Of a stretch of 64,000 nucleotides of DNA, positions 50,758 through 62,700 are shown piece by piece. The position numbers and the translations under genes are program-made. Position 1 is the stretch's first letter, and each line of letters opens with the position of its first letter. Under the pieces are notes generated by a model. That model saw only the letters and a program-made list of their open reading frames with translations, did no database searches and was not told the DNA's origin. Source of the DNA: Panonychus citri (lineage: Eukaryota; Arthropoda; Arachnida; Trombidiformes; Tetranychidae); NCBI RefSeq assembly GCF_014898815.1, contig NW_026515544.1, positions 1,922,001 to 1,986,000 on the forward strand. The letters are read 5' to 3'.

Positions 50758-52197
50758 TCACCCAAGGTATAGATCGGGTGATTGGCCGCTCATTCTTGTC
50801 GAGTTATATCGTTTGGAAAGTGACTCTTGATAGGCCAAGATGTAAGGGCGATTTGTGTAGTCTTTTCTTATGAAAACTTTGCCTTTCGAACTTTGAACAT
50901 TTTTACCTTTGTACCTTTGGGTCGATTTGTTTCCGCTCTTTTTGTTGAATAAACTTTTCCACCTCGAATGTGGTTGACCTTTAGGTAGATAGTTTTTACT
51001 GAAGATTTTTAAGATTTCCATCATCTTTTGAGTTTGATAGGAAAGAGAAATGCCAAACCAGGAAGAGATTATACTTGCTATTGAGATACAAAGTTCCGTC
51101 AAGGTACTGGCTGGTTCTAAGATGACGACAAAGTTTGGACCTTTGTTGGTGTTAAGCTGAATTATGGTCTCGTTTCGAGTTAATCGAATCGCAGGATTGG
51201 CCTCCACTAGAACGACATCATCCATACAGTCAACGTTAGAAAACTTTTGGTAACATTTACGAACAATTTCATGGATAATATTTTTGTAGGTCATATTTCC
51301 AGAGTTGTTCTTGTACCTTGGAGTACCTAAACTCAGTTCAAGGTCAGGTTCAGTGACTGTCGAATGGAAAGGATTACCCAATAAACGAAGCGACTCATTA
51401 TTGAGACAAATCTGACGAGCAAAGGCTCGAGAAGTAAAACCGAAATTTGGATAATGTAAACAGTTCGTTGAAAACGGAGCGGGGAGAGAAACTGTCCTTA
51501 GAATGATAAAATCGATTGCATGAAGATTCGATTCACCTGTAAGCGCTAAACTGGCCCAATTGTTTCGTTTATCCCAAGGTAATCTTTCCGACTTGACGAG
51601 AGTGGCAAAAAGTCGTGAGATGTGACGAAAAAGGGACTGATTAAGATGAATTCGTACGAGATTTGGTTGATGGAATTCAAATTGACTGGTCGATTCTAAT
51701 TCGGTTACCTGGTTATCATAATTACACTGGAAAGCGACACAAACTTTCTCGTCATTATAAAATCTTCGGACATGACAAAGATCGTAGATCTTGGTTGTGT
51801 GTTTATTTTTAATGGTCACTTTGTCGAAAAGGTCAACGGGTGTATAAAGTATATCCGATATTTGGTCAATAGTAAGTGACATTGTTAACTTTTCGGTTAA
51901 CGGGTGGATATTTGTTTGTATCAATTTGAACCATAATCGTGAATCATTGGCACTCATACTCGAGGCCAGGTCAGGTTGATGAAGGACAAATTTAATCGGG
52001 TCAACTAGAAGGACGATTTCCGTACAAATGACCAAATCAGGTAGATCTACTTGACCTTGTGTCGAAATGGTAACTCGAGTTTTATAATCGTAATTAAGAT
52101 AATTGATCAATATTTGTTGTAATTGAAAAGAACAACCAATTAAACAAATTAAAGTGAATCCATTTCGACAATTAACCAAATCAATTGAGTTAAACAT
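50758..52197 (-). CDS. DEG/ENaC-like ion channel subunit, intronless
   Basis: A single-exon frame of 479 residues; the ATG is at 52195-52197 (the frame extends six codons further but only to a TTG) and the stop at 50758-50760. TM1 is about residues 12-34, followed by LPDLVICTE in the place of the family's post-TM1 motif. The extracellular part has paired cysteines (LCHVRR; VCVAFQC; NCLHY; ICLNN; KCYQKF; DCMDD). Near the C-terminus EPASTLTELCISIASIISSWFGISLS matches the DEG/ENaC TM2, with the selectivity-filter region reduced to a GIS-type motif at about 382-384. A basic, Lys/Ser-rich cytoplasmic tail of about 90 residues follows. The family forms trimeric, usually sodium-permeable, amiloride-sensitive channels at the plasma membrane, used in mechano-, chemo- or acid sensing. 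It is divergent and no subfamily can be assigned. It lies only 333 bp from the stop of the exchanger gene upstream. Confidence 0.8.
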   Translation of the reverse strand: MFNSIDLVNCRNGFTLICLIGCSFQLQQILINYLNYDYKTRVTISTQGQVDLPDLVICTEIVLLVDPIKFVLHQPDLASSMSANDSRLWFKLIQTNIHPLTEKLTMSLTIDQISDILYTPVDLFDKVTIKNKHTTKIYDLCHVRRFYNDEKVCVAFQCNYDNQVTELESTSQFEFHQPNLVRIHLNQSLFRHISRLFATLVKSERLPWDKRNNWASLALTGESNLHAIDFIILRTVSLPAPFSTNCLHYPNFGFTSRAFARQICLNNESLRLLGNPFHSTVTEPDLELSLGTPRYKNNSGNMTYKNIIHEIVRKCYQKFSNVDCMDDVVLVEANPAIRLTRNETIIQLNTNKGPNFVVILEPASTLTELCISIASIISSWFGISLSYQTQKMMEILKIFSKNYLPKGQPHSRWKSLFNKKSGNKSTQRYKGKNVQSSKGKVFIRKDYTNRPYILAYQESLSKRYNSTRMSGQSPDLYLG

Positions 52198-52530
52198 TTC
52201 GTCACAATCAAACAATTAGTGTTTAAAAAGAAGGTTAAATCGCGACAATTTGTCAACAATTTCGTAAACAATTTATTGATTGTTGTGACCAATTAATGTT
52301 ATCACAATGCAGTATATTGATTGCTAATAATAAATTGTTCAAATTAACAGCAACGATTAACTTGACAACCTTTTGTGCATTTGATTGATATGATTAATTG
52401 TTGGATTGTAATTAAAATTTTTCCTCTTTTTTCATATTAATATTAATATATTAATTGTGTATTAATAAGTTACCAAAATTTAGTTAATTGTGATTAGTAA
52501 AAAATGAATTTGTGAACAAAAAAGTTACTA

Positions 52531-55500
52531 TTACATTGATACACCAAGTGAGCAACTTAAAACCGTTAAAATAATATAAACCATTGTGGACATTAATCCA
52601 ACAGCCAATCCTAATCTCCAACGGGATAATCTTAGGATTACAAGGAGACCCAAGATCGCTGTTAATATTGATAAAGTTGTCAAGGGGAGGGCACGACTTT
52701 CAAGGTGAATTGAGGTCGGATTAATATTCTGAACTGAATTAATTACGATCCGGATGAACCAAGGTACTCCGAGACAGATTAAAATGTCAAATACATTTGA
52801 TCCGATTGCATTGGAAAGCGCTGTGTTTGCCTTACCTTAATTGTGATTAGAAAAACGCAATTAAAATCAATGAGAAGACAAAAAAAAATGATTAGATCAA
52901 AGATGAGAATAGTTTTTTTCTAATTGTTTTCAATTGTTTCCTATTGTTGTTTACCTGTTTTCTTAATGATGATTATATTGGAAACTAATTCAGGTACTGA
53001 TGAAGCAGCGGCCATTATGGTCACTCCAGCGATAGCATCGGGAATACCAAGAGTGTAACCTAAATGGAATAAGGGAAAACAATTAAGATTATTTTTTGCT
53101 TTCTACTTGCTAATTGTTTGATTAATTTTTACCTAACAGATTAACAGCCCAAACAGCGCCATAGGTTAAAAGGCCAATGTAAACTGATGAAAATATGAAA
53201 GTAAGTGATGTCCACTTGTTGTGGTCAGGGATGGTCAGTTTGAAGATAAGATTGGCGGGAGCGAGGAAATATTTTAAAAATGGAATTTCAATAATCCAAT
53301 CAACATCTTCATCTTCATTATCATCAATCGGATCAATTTCATTTTTGAATGAACCATCTAAATGGAGAGAGAGAGAGGGTTAATCAACTGAACGATTCGT
53401 GATTAGTTGGTAATTATCAATATTTACATGAAGGTGAGTAGCTGCGATGTTCAATATCATGATGGTGAACATTGTACTCGGTAGATAAACTGAATTTATC
53501 TTTGGTTCCAACCGATAGAATATTTTCCACCATCACTCCACCGACAAGTTGCTTTTCTTCATTGATCTCTGAAGATGAACTTGAATCGAGAGATGACATT
53601 GAGAGAGTAGAGATGAAATGAGATATTCTCGAGTTAAGATACATGATAAAAATGTAGATTCCATAAAGTAAAATTAATACACTCGATTCTGGACTATGGT
53701 CAACAAAGAAAAGAAAATATTAGAAATAGAAATGAATAATTTTCGAATTTTCAATTTTTTCCTTTTAACTTTTTGGTTATTATACTTACAGGTCAATAAT
53801 ATTATCTTTAAGGGTCAAGTAAAGAGCCAAAACTGTGACGGAGTAAAAAATTGAATCTCGAACAACCGGAAACGGAGATACCTTGGACGGGGTGTTTCCC
53901 CACAGGTAAATGGACAGGCCACAAACCGCTGGTACACCGACAAGGTTGAAAATAGCACTTCCCAGAATCGTACCTAATATAATAATAATAATAATTTCAT
54001 TGGTATCAATTATAAATGGGTCACTAATGGTCAGCTAATATGCTTATTACCTGTTCCAATGTCACCTTCACCTTGAAATAGTGCAATTAATGAGGTGAAA
54101 AGTTCTGGTGCTGAAGTGCCCATGGCCATAAGTGTCGCTCCTGAGACATCATCGGGTATTTTTAGCCCTTTGAGAAACAATTAAAGGTTAATAATTAGTA
54201 TTTTAATCAACAATCAGCTGATATCCGGTTAATTTATCTGAACAATTGGATTTAATTGTTATTTTTTTCCGGTCTCTTTTTTTTCTTGATCATTGTTGGT
54301 GTTGGAAAAGGTCAATCAATTTAGTTAATTGTGGTTGATAATTTCTGATTAGACCGGAAAAAACTTGATCACAATTTAAGTGTTCATTTGAACAATCAAT
54401 GTATCATTTTGGTATCTTAATTAAATAATGAAAAAGACACACAAACAATGAATTTAATCAATTTGAACCACACACCACTAATTGTTACAATCAATGGTTT
54501 AAAGGTTAAACCAGACAATCTTAATTTGTATTTTTCACTTAGTTGCTAACAATCAACTAATTGTCAACAGTGTGAATTGATAAGATAATTTAGTTAAACA
54601 TAATCAACCTTTTCCATTTTTTTCATCTGATTAATTGTTTATCAATAAATTAAATTGTTTGGGTCAATAGACTTTTCTGAACAATCAATGAATTATCGTT
54701 ATTAGTTAATTGTAGTCAACCCAATGAAAATAATAATAATAATAATCCATCAGTTAATATTTATTACCATTGTTCATGATTAAATAACTCAATTAAACAT
54801 GATATTAATTGTTTACTGATTACCTACTAACCTTGACAATCAAATTGAATCAGTTATCAATAATCAATTGATCAGAATTGTCAACAATAAATTAAAAGGT
54901 TTAATCATAATCTCAGGTAAATACATTAACCTGTAGATATTAAAATGAATTGTTGATGATAAAGAAAACCCAAATTAAATCTAATTGTGAACAAGATTAA
55001 ACTCAACAAATTATTAATAGTAACAATTAACTTTTAATTACCTTTACTAATCACTTGAAGAGCTGGGACAAAGTAGGAATCACATAGTAAAGCCAATGAG
55101 AGGGAAATGTAAATCAAGATGAAAATATGAATTAAAAATCCACCTTTGTTACGTACCTGATGATTAAACAAAACAAAGGTAAACAATTAGCTAATTAGTC
55201 TGTTAATAAGCCAACAATTAGCTGATCAAATTGAAAGTTTACCAAAATTGAGACTTACATTATCACTCATGATATCTTTGACTGGAGGTCCTGATGAAAT
55301 TGATGGTGATGAGGATAAAAATGGCAGAGATGATGAAGACAAGGATGATAATGATGACGAAGACGATGATGATGATGATGATGATGATGAAATATATTCA
55401 TCTTCAAGATAATCCTCTGGATTACCACCAGCTAAAAGCCCAACTCGATACATTGAGAAATTAAATCCGCTTTGATCCTCACACTGACCATTGGCTAGAA

Positions 55501-55546
55501 ATGTGATTGTTATTAAAAGGAGAGTAATTAATTTATTCATTTTCAT
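52531..55546 (-). CDS. SLC24-type sodium/(potassium)/calcium exchanger
   Basis: Eight exons join in phase to 534 residues: 55259-55546, 55042-55156, 54051-54167, 53790-53973, 53428-53693, 53133-53357, 52955-53059, 52531-52835. The start is MKMNKLITLL, a signal peptide likely cleaved near residue 20. A luminal poly-Ser stretch (about 53-75) is encoded by a TCA/TCG-rich microsatellite. IHIFILIYISLSLALLCDSYFVPAL opens the first membrane half. The alpha-1 repeat is GATLMAMGTSAPELFTSLIA (about 142-162). A Ser/His/acidic cytoplasmic loop (about 265-330) separates it from the alpha-2 repeat, GVTIMAAASSVPELVSN then GSNVFDILICLGVPW. The Asp in NVFDI is the residue linked to potassium dependence in NCKX2, so potassium transport is plausible. 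The second key acid is Glu (PEL) where vertebrate NCKX usually has Asp. The family extrudes calcium across the plasma membrane. Confidence 0.9.
54168..55041. other. exchanger intron 2
   Basis: An 874-bp GT-AG intron, the largest of this gene; AT-rich with abundant CAATTA words. No feature seen. Confidence 0.8.
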
Positions 55547-56892
55547 GTTGATTGTTGTTGATTAAAAGTCACAATTAACTAAGATTAACTTTAAATTATT
55601 AGAAATACTAAAAAAAAGAAACTGTTAATTGCTGTTGATTGCTGCTGGTTGCTGTTTGATCCTTATGGCAACTAAATGAGTGAAATTTTTTGGTCACAAT
55701 CAAAATGATTAACTTAATCACTTGAGGGGATAATCAATATCGGATTATGATTATAATGATGATTGGTAAACATTAGGATGATTGATTAAACTAAATGATT
55801 TGATTTAAGCCTCTGGTTTGATGAGTACAACATAAATTTAGACACACACACACTTATTTGGTGTAAATAATTGATAACAATTAACAGTCACAATTAATGA
55901 CAATCAACTGAAAATGCTTTCATCAGATGATTATAATGATAATTGTGATGATGATTATCACCATTCACTCCTCCTCATTAATTGTGATCTCTTGCCTCTT
56001 GATGATAACAACAATTAACACAATATAATGAAGACTTGAATCATTAACAATTAAATATCTCCGAAACAATTAACTATTGATGTTGGTGATTGATTAACAA
56101 TCCAAGTTATTACAATTAAAGGTAAATAAAATATATATAATAACAATGAAGACGATGATTAATTTTAACTATTACAATTATAAAGGACTTGTTAATTGTA
56201 CTCACTGCTCTTAATTGTGATTAGAATCACTATCACAATCAATGGTAACAATTTAAAGCAAAAAAAATGACTTTTTTCATGAATTAATTTAGTTACGATT
56301 TAATTTAATTTAGTTATTACAGACATCGTATGTTTATTTAAACCACAAGTGAATTGATTAATTAAGTTAACTGATTGTTGATATTTGTGATTATTTAATT
56401 GTCAAGGTTTTTGGTACCACAAATGATTAACCAGAAAAATATATATTCAGCTAATTGTTACTTGGCAGATGCTGAATTAACAATTAGCTAATTGTGTAAT
56501 TAAATAAAACGACAAAAGGTAACAATTAGTAATTTCAGTTTCTTATACTTTAATTGTAACCATTTAAACAATTTAAATCATCGAGTGTAACATTGATTAT
56601 TTTAATTGTCATTCTAAATCCGGTTTCTTCAAGTCTAATAATAAATATTAACAATTAACTAATTTGATTCTAATTTTATCTTACCTTTGACATTGAACAA
56701 TTAAAACCAAGTTTCATTTTGATTGGTAACAATTTCCTTAATTGTAAAAAACTAACTAAGTTACAATAATATAATCAATTAATTAACTAATTGGGTAATA
56801 AAAATTGATTTGATTTCTCTTGCCGATTTTGTTTCATTTCAATTTTTAATTGCTATTAATTGATTGTGATTAATGATTTATTACAAGTTTAA
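55547..56892. other. intergenic: exchanger 5' flank
   Basis: About 1.3 kb, AT-rich, with no coding frame supported. Three related TTGCTG words (GTTAATTGCTG, GATTGCTG, GGTTGCTG) at about 55625-55652 precede the exchanger start, and a short CA run lies near 55843. Otherwise nothing is seen. Confidence 0.5.
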
Positions 56893-57492
56893 TTAATTTT
56901 GATTCCAATTAACATGAATAACTTTTGCATTTTCAGGAAAAGTTGAATAATCATTATGATTAGTTGATTGTTGATCATTTGATAATCGTTGAGTTGATTG
57001 ATAATAAGGATAAGGAGTAAGATAATTAAATTGAATTTTTTGATTACGATTGTTATCCTCATCATAATCATCATCATCCTCTTCATTATCATCATAATCT
57101 TCAGGCTGATGATTAACTTGATTAAATTGTCGTTGATTTGATTGACCATAATTCAATTGGTTCCTTAATTGTTGTTGATATTGTTGATGATGATGAAGTA
57201 AATATTGATTTTGTTGTTGGTGTTGTGGTTGAAATGTAGGTTGATATTGATTTAATCCAATTGAATCAACTGATTGTTGTGAACCTTGATTAGTTAATTG
57301 TTGCTGTTGATCACCAGGATAAATAACTGGAACCTTTTCAAATTTAATCCTCTCAATGGCAATATACTTGACACCACAATTTTTAATTCCTTTTGATTTC
57401 AATTTACTTGATTTAATTTTCTTACATGAACACATAACAACCATAAAGATCACAATTAAATTAACCAGAGTAATTAAATTTAGTTTCAACAT
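56893..57492 (-). CDS. small secreted or membrane-tethered Q/N-rich protein, function unknown
   Basis: Intronless frame of 199 residues; ATG at 57490-57492, stop at 56893-56895. It starts MLKLNLITLVNLIVIFMVVM then CSCKK, an N-terminal hydrophobic segment that could be a signal peptide or an anchor. A basic stretch and the short conserved-looking core KNCGVKYIAIERIKFEKVPV follow at about residues 37-57. The rest is Gln/Asn/His/Tyr-rich (about 62-130), with an acidic block (DNEEDDDDYDED) and a Tyr-rich LTPYPYYQS. It ends KVIHVNWNQN. Low complexity means it could be fast-evolving. I recognise no family. An AGATGGCG-containing promoter candidate lies at 57868. Confidence 0.6.
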   Translation of the reverse strand: MLKLNLITLVNLIVIFMVVMCSCKKIKSSKLKSKGIKNCGVKYIAIERIKFEKVPVIYPGDQQQQLTNQGSQQSVDSIGLNQYQPTFQPQHQQQNQYLLHHHQQYQQQLRNQLNYGQSNQRQFNQVNHQPEDYDDNEEDDDDYDEDNNRNQKIQFNYLTPYPYYQSTQRLSNDQQSTNHNDYSTFPENAKVIHVNWNQN

Positions 57493-58077
57493 GATGATGG
57501 TTAATCTTCAAGTGACAAATATTAGAAAACTTTAATTACCATAAACCCAAAAACTTGAACTTAAAATCCTGAAACAAGTAAACCAATTAAGGTAACATCT
57601 CTTATTATTGTCTTTAACTGTAACAATTAAAGTTAATTGTTTCGGAAAAATAATTGTTCACCTAATCACTAATCAAAAACAATGGAAGAAACAAAAATTT
57701 AACCCCTAACATTTATCAAAGAAATTTATTAATCTTTTATTAGACAATATCCTTAATCGTTATAAGACAATGAAATTAGAATAATTTCACAAACAATTAA
57801 CTTAATTGTGAACCTGAAAAAGTTACGAAAAGTTTTCAATGGAAAAAGTAGTAACGGAAAAATACGCTAGATGGCGACAGTGAAATCGAACCAAAATTAA
57901 CCAAGAAAACTGAAGAAAAACGTGAGCGCGATTTTCAAATACAATTCAAGTTACCGGTTAATGAGAATGAAAATTAACTTTGATAACCAGAAGCGATTTG
58001 ATTGTAACATGAAAAATTGAAGGAAAATGTTGACAACAGGTTACGTATAATCCTTTAAGAGCATGAAATCATCTTCT
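57493..58077. other. intergenic: upstream of the Q-rich gene, 5' of tRNA-Gln
   Basis: About 0.6 kb. It contains TAGATGGCGAC at 57868-57878 and GTGAGCGCG near 57922. No coding frame is seen. Confidence 0.5.
57868..57878 (+). promoter_or_regulatory. CTCF/YY1-like motif TAGATGGCGAC
   Basis: Shares TAGATGGCG with 50695-50703 on the other strand. It is about 380 bases upstream of the Q-rich gene's ATG, so it could be a promoter or an insulator element. Confidence 0.35.
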
Positions 58078-58149
58078 GGTTCCATGGTGTAATGGTTAGC
58101 ACTCAGGACTTTGAATCCTGCGATCCGAGTTCAAATCTCGGTGGGACCT
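58078..58149 (+). tRNA. tRNA-Gln (anticodon TTG)
   Basis: A 72-base cloverleaf. Acceptor arms GGTTCCA and TGGGACC pair with one G-U; discriminator T at 58149. The A box is TGGTGTAATGGTTAGC; the anticodon loop CTTTGAA gives anticodon TTG (reads CAA, Gln); the B box is GAGTTCAAATC. No intron is present. It is the only feature supported on the plus strand among the genes here and is transcribed by RNA polymerase III from its internal promoter. Confidence 0.96.
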
Positions 58150-58153
58150 TCAC

Positions 58154-58158
58154 TTTTT
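58154..58158 (+). terminator. Pol III terminator of tRNA-Gln
   Basis: TTTTT run beginning 5 bases after the tRNA 3' end. Confidence 0.85.
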
Positions 58159-58522
58159 GCTCTAATTGAAGGGAAAAAAGTTCTATTCATATGAAAAGCG
58201 ACTGGAAATGTTTTCCCTCTATCAGTCTTTAGATGGAAATATTTTCCATTTTATTATCAACTGAGATTCGAATGTAAGAATTTGAATTTTTCCTTTAATA
58301 AGTTCGATGTTTATTTTTATGGTGAAACTTTTTTTCCTTTTATTTTTCATCTAATTTGACCTTTCATCTTTTTCTCTTTCGATCATCATCATCATCATCT
58401 CTCATCTTCTTCATTTTATCTTCTATGCCGATCAACATATGGGTAATATACAGAAAGAAAAAGCGAGAATTTATTTTTCTCTCTTTTCTTGTTGATACGG
58501 TTCACAAACTATACCAATACCT

Positions 58523-58574
58523 TTGGCACGCGTCTGTGCGTGTACACGTTCAACGCGCGTCCAAATATATAAAA
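58523..58574 (+). promoter_or_regulatory. candidate promoter: TTGGCACGCGT, TGCGTG and a TATA-like box
   Basis: CACGCG and TGCGTG (cores of bHLH-PAS Ahr/HIF-type response elements) sit 25-40 bases before TATATAAAA (58566-58574). The 11-mer TTGGCACGCGT recurs at 58856-58866. No downstream gene on the plus strand is recognised; the first ATG overlaps the TATA-like box. Confidence 0.3.
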
Positions 58575-59576
58575 TGAGAAGCTCAGTTGTGAAGGGAGAA
58601 AAGCTTTCAAATGATAATGATAATGATAATTTTACAACATATTTCGAATGTACTAAAGGCCAAATAATAAATAACGACGATAATGATTGAGATACAATTA
58701 GAATTATATAAAATTCAAAGTTAATTGCAAAAATAAAACAATGAAAATGATTAAAAAAAAAAGCAAATCGGTTAATCTGTCAATCTTAATCCTTGTGTGT
58801 TGTGTATCTAATGTTGTATAATCTCAATGGATTAGTGTCCAGTTTGTAAACATACTTGGCACGCGTTTGACTTACTGTCCACTACTAATTTTCTGTAAAC
58901 TACTTTGTTACGATTCGATGGACACAAGTCTTTAGTCTGTTAACTTTTCCATCATCATGAAGATCTTGATCATCTTCATCCACCCGCCTCACTCATCATC
59001 TACATACTACCTGTTGTTTTCCCCTCATCTTCAGATAAACTCCCACTTTCTTAATGGTCAACAACCAAAAGGTGAGGTCATCCACAAGATTATCTTCATT
59101 AACTATATCATTTTTCCCTCCCCAAGTATCATCAACATCTTAACATTTCATTCCTATAACATTTTCTTATAGGATTAGACAATCGATTTGATTAAAAATC
59201 AATTAGGTGTGGTAACTATTGGTCAGATTATTGATTATGATGGTCATCATTGAGATATCTCAATGTATTATAAGGGATAACTTTTCAAGATCGAAGTGCA
59301 AAAACTTTTCTTACAACTCGAAACTCGACAAAACTTAACCATCTCTTAACCGCCTCATGAATTATGAATTACAATTAACAGTTAATTTAAAATTGATTAT
59401 TACGACTAATTAATCTAATAGCCTTTGTGTGTGTTCAATTTAAATACACATATTTATTTATAAATTACAATTTTGATTGATTTAAATATAAACAATTTAA
59501 GCTTTTGTTTCATTTGCTGGTTAGTTGATTGATGTAACAACAGAAACAAATGAATTGATTTCAACCTTTTTCCCTT

Positions 59577-59774
59577 GGTCAGAAATACATTTACATGTCT
59601 TGACCATGGTCAAGACAATGATACTCAGGTAAGTAAAAAAAAGATGATGGTTATTATTGGTCATTCATCATTATACTGACCAGTTCTTGCTTCAGGCTTA
59701 CCGTTTATCTCCTTGTTGTTGTTTACTAGATTTACAAAGTTATATATACTTCTTGAACTGACCTCGCTTGACCC
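59577..59774. promoter_or_regulatory. nuclear-receptor half-site cluster with a perfect 22-bp palindrome and a DR4
   Basis: A perfect 22-bp palindrome at 59596-59617 has the left half TGTCTTGACCA and the right half its exact reverse complement; its centre is TGACC-AT-GGTCA. Further GGTCA/TGACC half-sites occur at about 59577, 59660 and 59677. At 59759-59774 the minus strand reads GGGTCA-AGCG-AGGTCA, a direct repeat with 4-base spacing (DR4). Confidence 0.5.
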
Positions 59775-62700
59775 TTAGCTTACTTACTTAGTTAACTTTT
59801 TACCTGTAAGATGATTTTGGTTAAAATTACAAAGAAGGTAAGAGAAGAAGCGAAAGAAAGAAACAAGAAGAAGATGAAGATGATGATGATGATGATAAGA
59901 TGATCATCTTTATGTTAGAAAAAAACAACGAATACTTTACCTTTACCTGTAACCATAATTTCCAACTGAAGAAAAGTTATCATCAATATCGGTTTACATT
60001 GGAAACGTTTCTCTTTCACACTGACCATTAATTATCATTCAATTGAAAGGGTAATGATGAAAATTAGAACTTTTTGAAAATTCGAAAATGAACAAAACTC
60101 GAAACAATTGAATTCTCTCAATATATGTAAATGTATTTTCGCTCGTTCTTCATTTTTGTCTCTGTTCACAATCCATTTACTATTCTTCTCGTGGGTCGTG
60201 AGTGGAAGGAGGAAACTGAGGGTGGAGGTGGAAATTGATGAGAGATGGTGAGAGTGGTTTCTCTTTAGACCTCACATTGTGAATGGAGATTAGTAAAGGG
60301 TTAATGGTAGTTAATCAACCGAAAGGTAAATTACCTTGAAAATTGATAATATCTATTTGTTTACCTTTGCTCTATTTTCCCTGTGGTTATCATTTAATAA
60401 TTATGATAACTTTGTCTTTCTTTTAATAATAATACACAAAACACAATTCATCCTCCCACTCAGCCCAAAAAAAGGTCAACTCTTTACCTTTGATCATCTC
60501 CATTGTCTTCATCATCATAATCATCGGAATAACAAATGATAAATACCCTTGAATACCCTTCAATTGAAATGATATCTTTGTTAACATGTTGTTGTTTTCC
60601 TATTGTTTGTCTACTTGTTCATTGTAATGTCCATTTCTTATGTCCAGTATCATGATTATGATGATGTTTACCTTTGTTTGTTTACTGGTCAATTGCTAAT
60701 CAATTTTGTATAAATCAACCTAATCATTAAAATACAATAAAATTGAAATTGATAATATTGATTATCAATTGTTGATTATTTTAAATTGTTGTTTTGTTGA
60801 AAAAATTTTGAAGGTCAATTGGGAAAATGCAAATTGCTGGTCAATCAATAATCAACTGATGATCATCATCATCAAAGTAAAAGTGATTAACTGATTGTTA
60901 ACTTTAATCAACTATTCGTGAGTCTATGATACTATTACTTGTTACTTGCTGTTAAATTGTTCAAGGTTATCAACAATCAATCCAGTTCACTAACAATTTA
61001 ACTTTCTTAATGTCAATCAACACTTTATCAATTGTTAATTAACATCACGATTTAATCACCAAAAAGTGTGTCTACTTGATTAGTTAGTGTTAATCAACAG
61101 GAGAAACTGAAAATTAAATCTAATTGGTGATTAATTTTGCTTTTGTAACAAAAAAAAAATAATAAATTTACAATTTAACTAAACTAAATTTCGTGATAAC
61201 AATCAACTGATTGTTGGAATTTAAAATCAATCAGTTTGATTATATATTAATCAATTTCCAAGGTTATAATTTACTTGATAACGGTTTCTGTTGATCTGAT
61301 GAAGTTGATTGTTGATTGATCTCAATGATGATCATCAAACTCCCGAAAATCCTTAATTGACCCTCTAAACAACACTAATTGCTAATGAAATGATTAAAGT
61401 TATTAGTTAATTGTGGGTGCCACCGATGATCCCTGTCAACCCTGAACGGTAAAAAAAACCAAACCCAATAGGTTTAAATATACAAGCAAGAGAAACTCAA
61501 TTCCCACCCCACCATCAACAATCAACCACCCACTTGAAGGTGTGGTGTTGACAACAATCAAATGAATGATTAGATAACAGTAAATATATTTGTAGATATC
61601 ATCATCATCTCATAGTAAAGTGATTAAGTTAATCCAGTTCACTAATCATCGTTAATTCAAATCATGTAATTTTTTTGTTCCTAACAAAAAAATTCAAAGT
61701 CAAACAATCAAATCAAATATAATGACCATTGTCCACCTCGTATTGATCATTGATGATTATGTTGATTAAATAATGATAATGATTACAAACAGAAAACATT
61801 GATTGTTGCAAGAAAAAAGTTAATCAGTTGATGACATTGAAACTTAACATTACAAAAGTTGCAAGTATTAATATCAAGCAATTTAAATATTACAAGAAAC
61901 TAATTACATATACAATTGATGGAAATGTAAAATTGCAATTAACAAATTATACAAATGAATCTATAGAAAGTGAAAGATATAATAATAATTAACGATCAAC
62001 AATTAACTTTCTTTGTGATAATCTAACAATTTACTTATTTATTTGTCTCTTCAATTCCCAACACGTTGATGCTCATTAACTTTACTTAAGTTTTTTCACC
62101 AAATAAACAAAAAAAAATTTACCTTAACTCTTACCTTGATTTTTTGATAATCTTACCCTCCACCTACACCCCACCTCCTATTTACCTGTACACCTCATGA
62201 AAGATGATGACGATGATGATGATAAAGATAATGATGATGACGATGAGCATCATCTGTGTGTTTACCTGGAAAAAAAAGTGACACAAAAAAAGACACTGGA
62301 ACCTTTTCGTTCCGGATCTTTAAGTTCACCAATTATCATCTTCTTAATTTTATCTTCTTCTAATTATCTTCCACTCTCACTCTTGGAATCGACTCAATGA
62401 TTTTAACTAACAAACTTTTTCATCCTCATCATCACGTTTGTCATTGAACCTTTCAACTCACCCCCACCTTTGCCCGGGTCACTATCAACTAACAACAACA
62501 ACAACAACAATTAGATTGCTAATTAATCAAGAAAAAAACTTTTTTTCTCCATTGAAACTATTGTATATGTTGAGAACAGTGAATATGAGAGATAATCATT
62601 GATTATCATTAATAAATTGCAATAAATTAAAGGTGAAGAATTAATTTCTTTGAAAAATACAACCAACTGATTGTTACAATTAACTTTTACTTGAGTTGGA

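Noticed and set aside
52198..52215. Six-codon extension of the DEG/ENaC frame
   Set aside because: The first codon is TTG; the first ATG is at 52195-52197.
58574..58690. 38-codon plus-strand frame directly after the TATA-like box
   Set aside because: Its ATG overlaps the box, so a TATA-driven transcript would start downstream of it; no family likeness.
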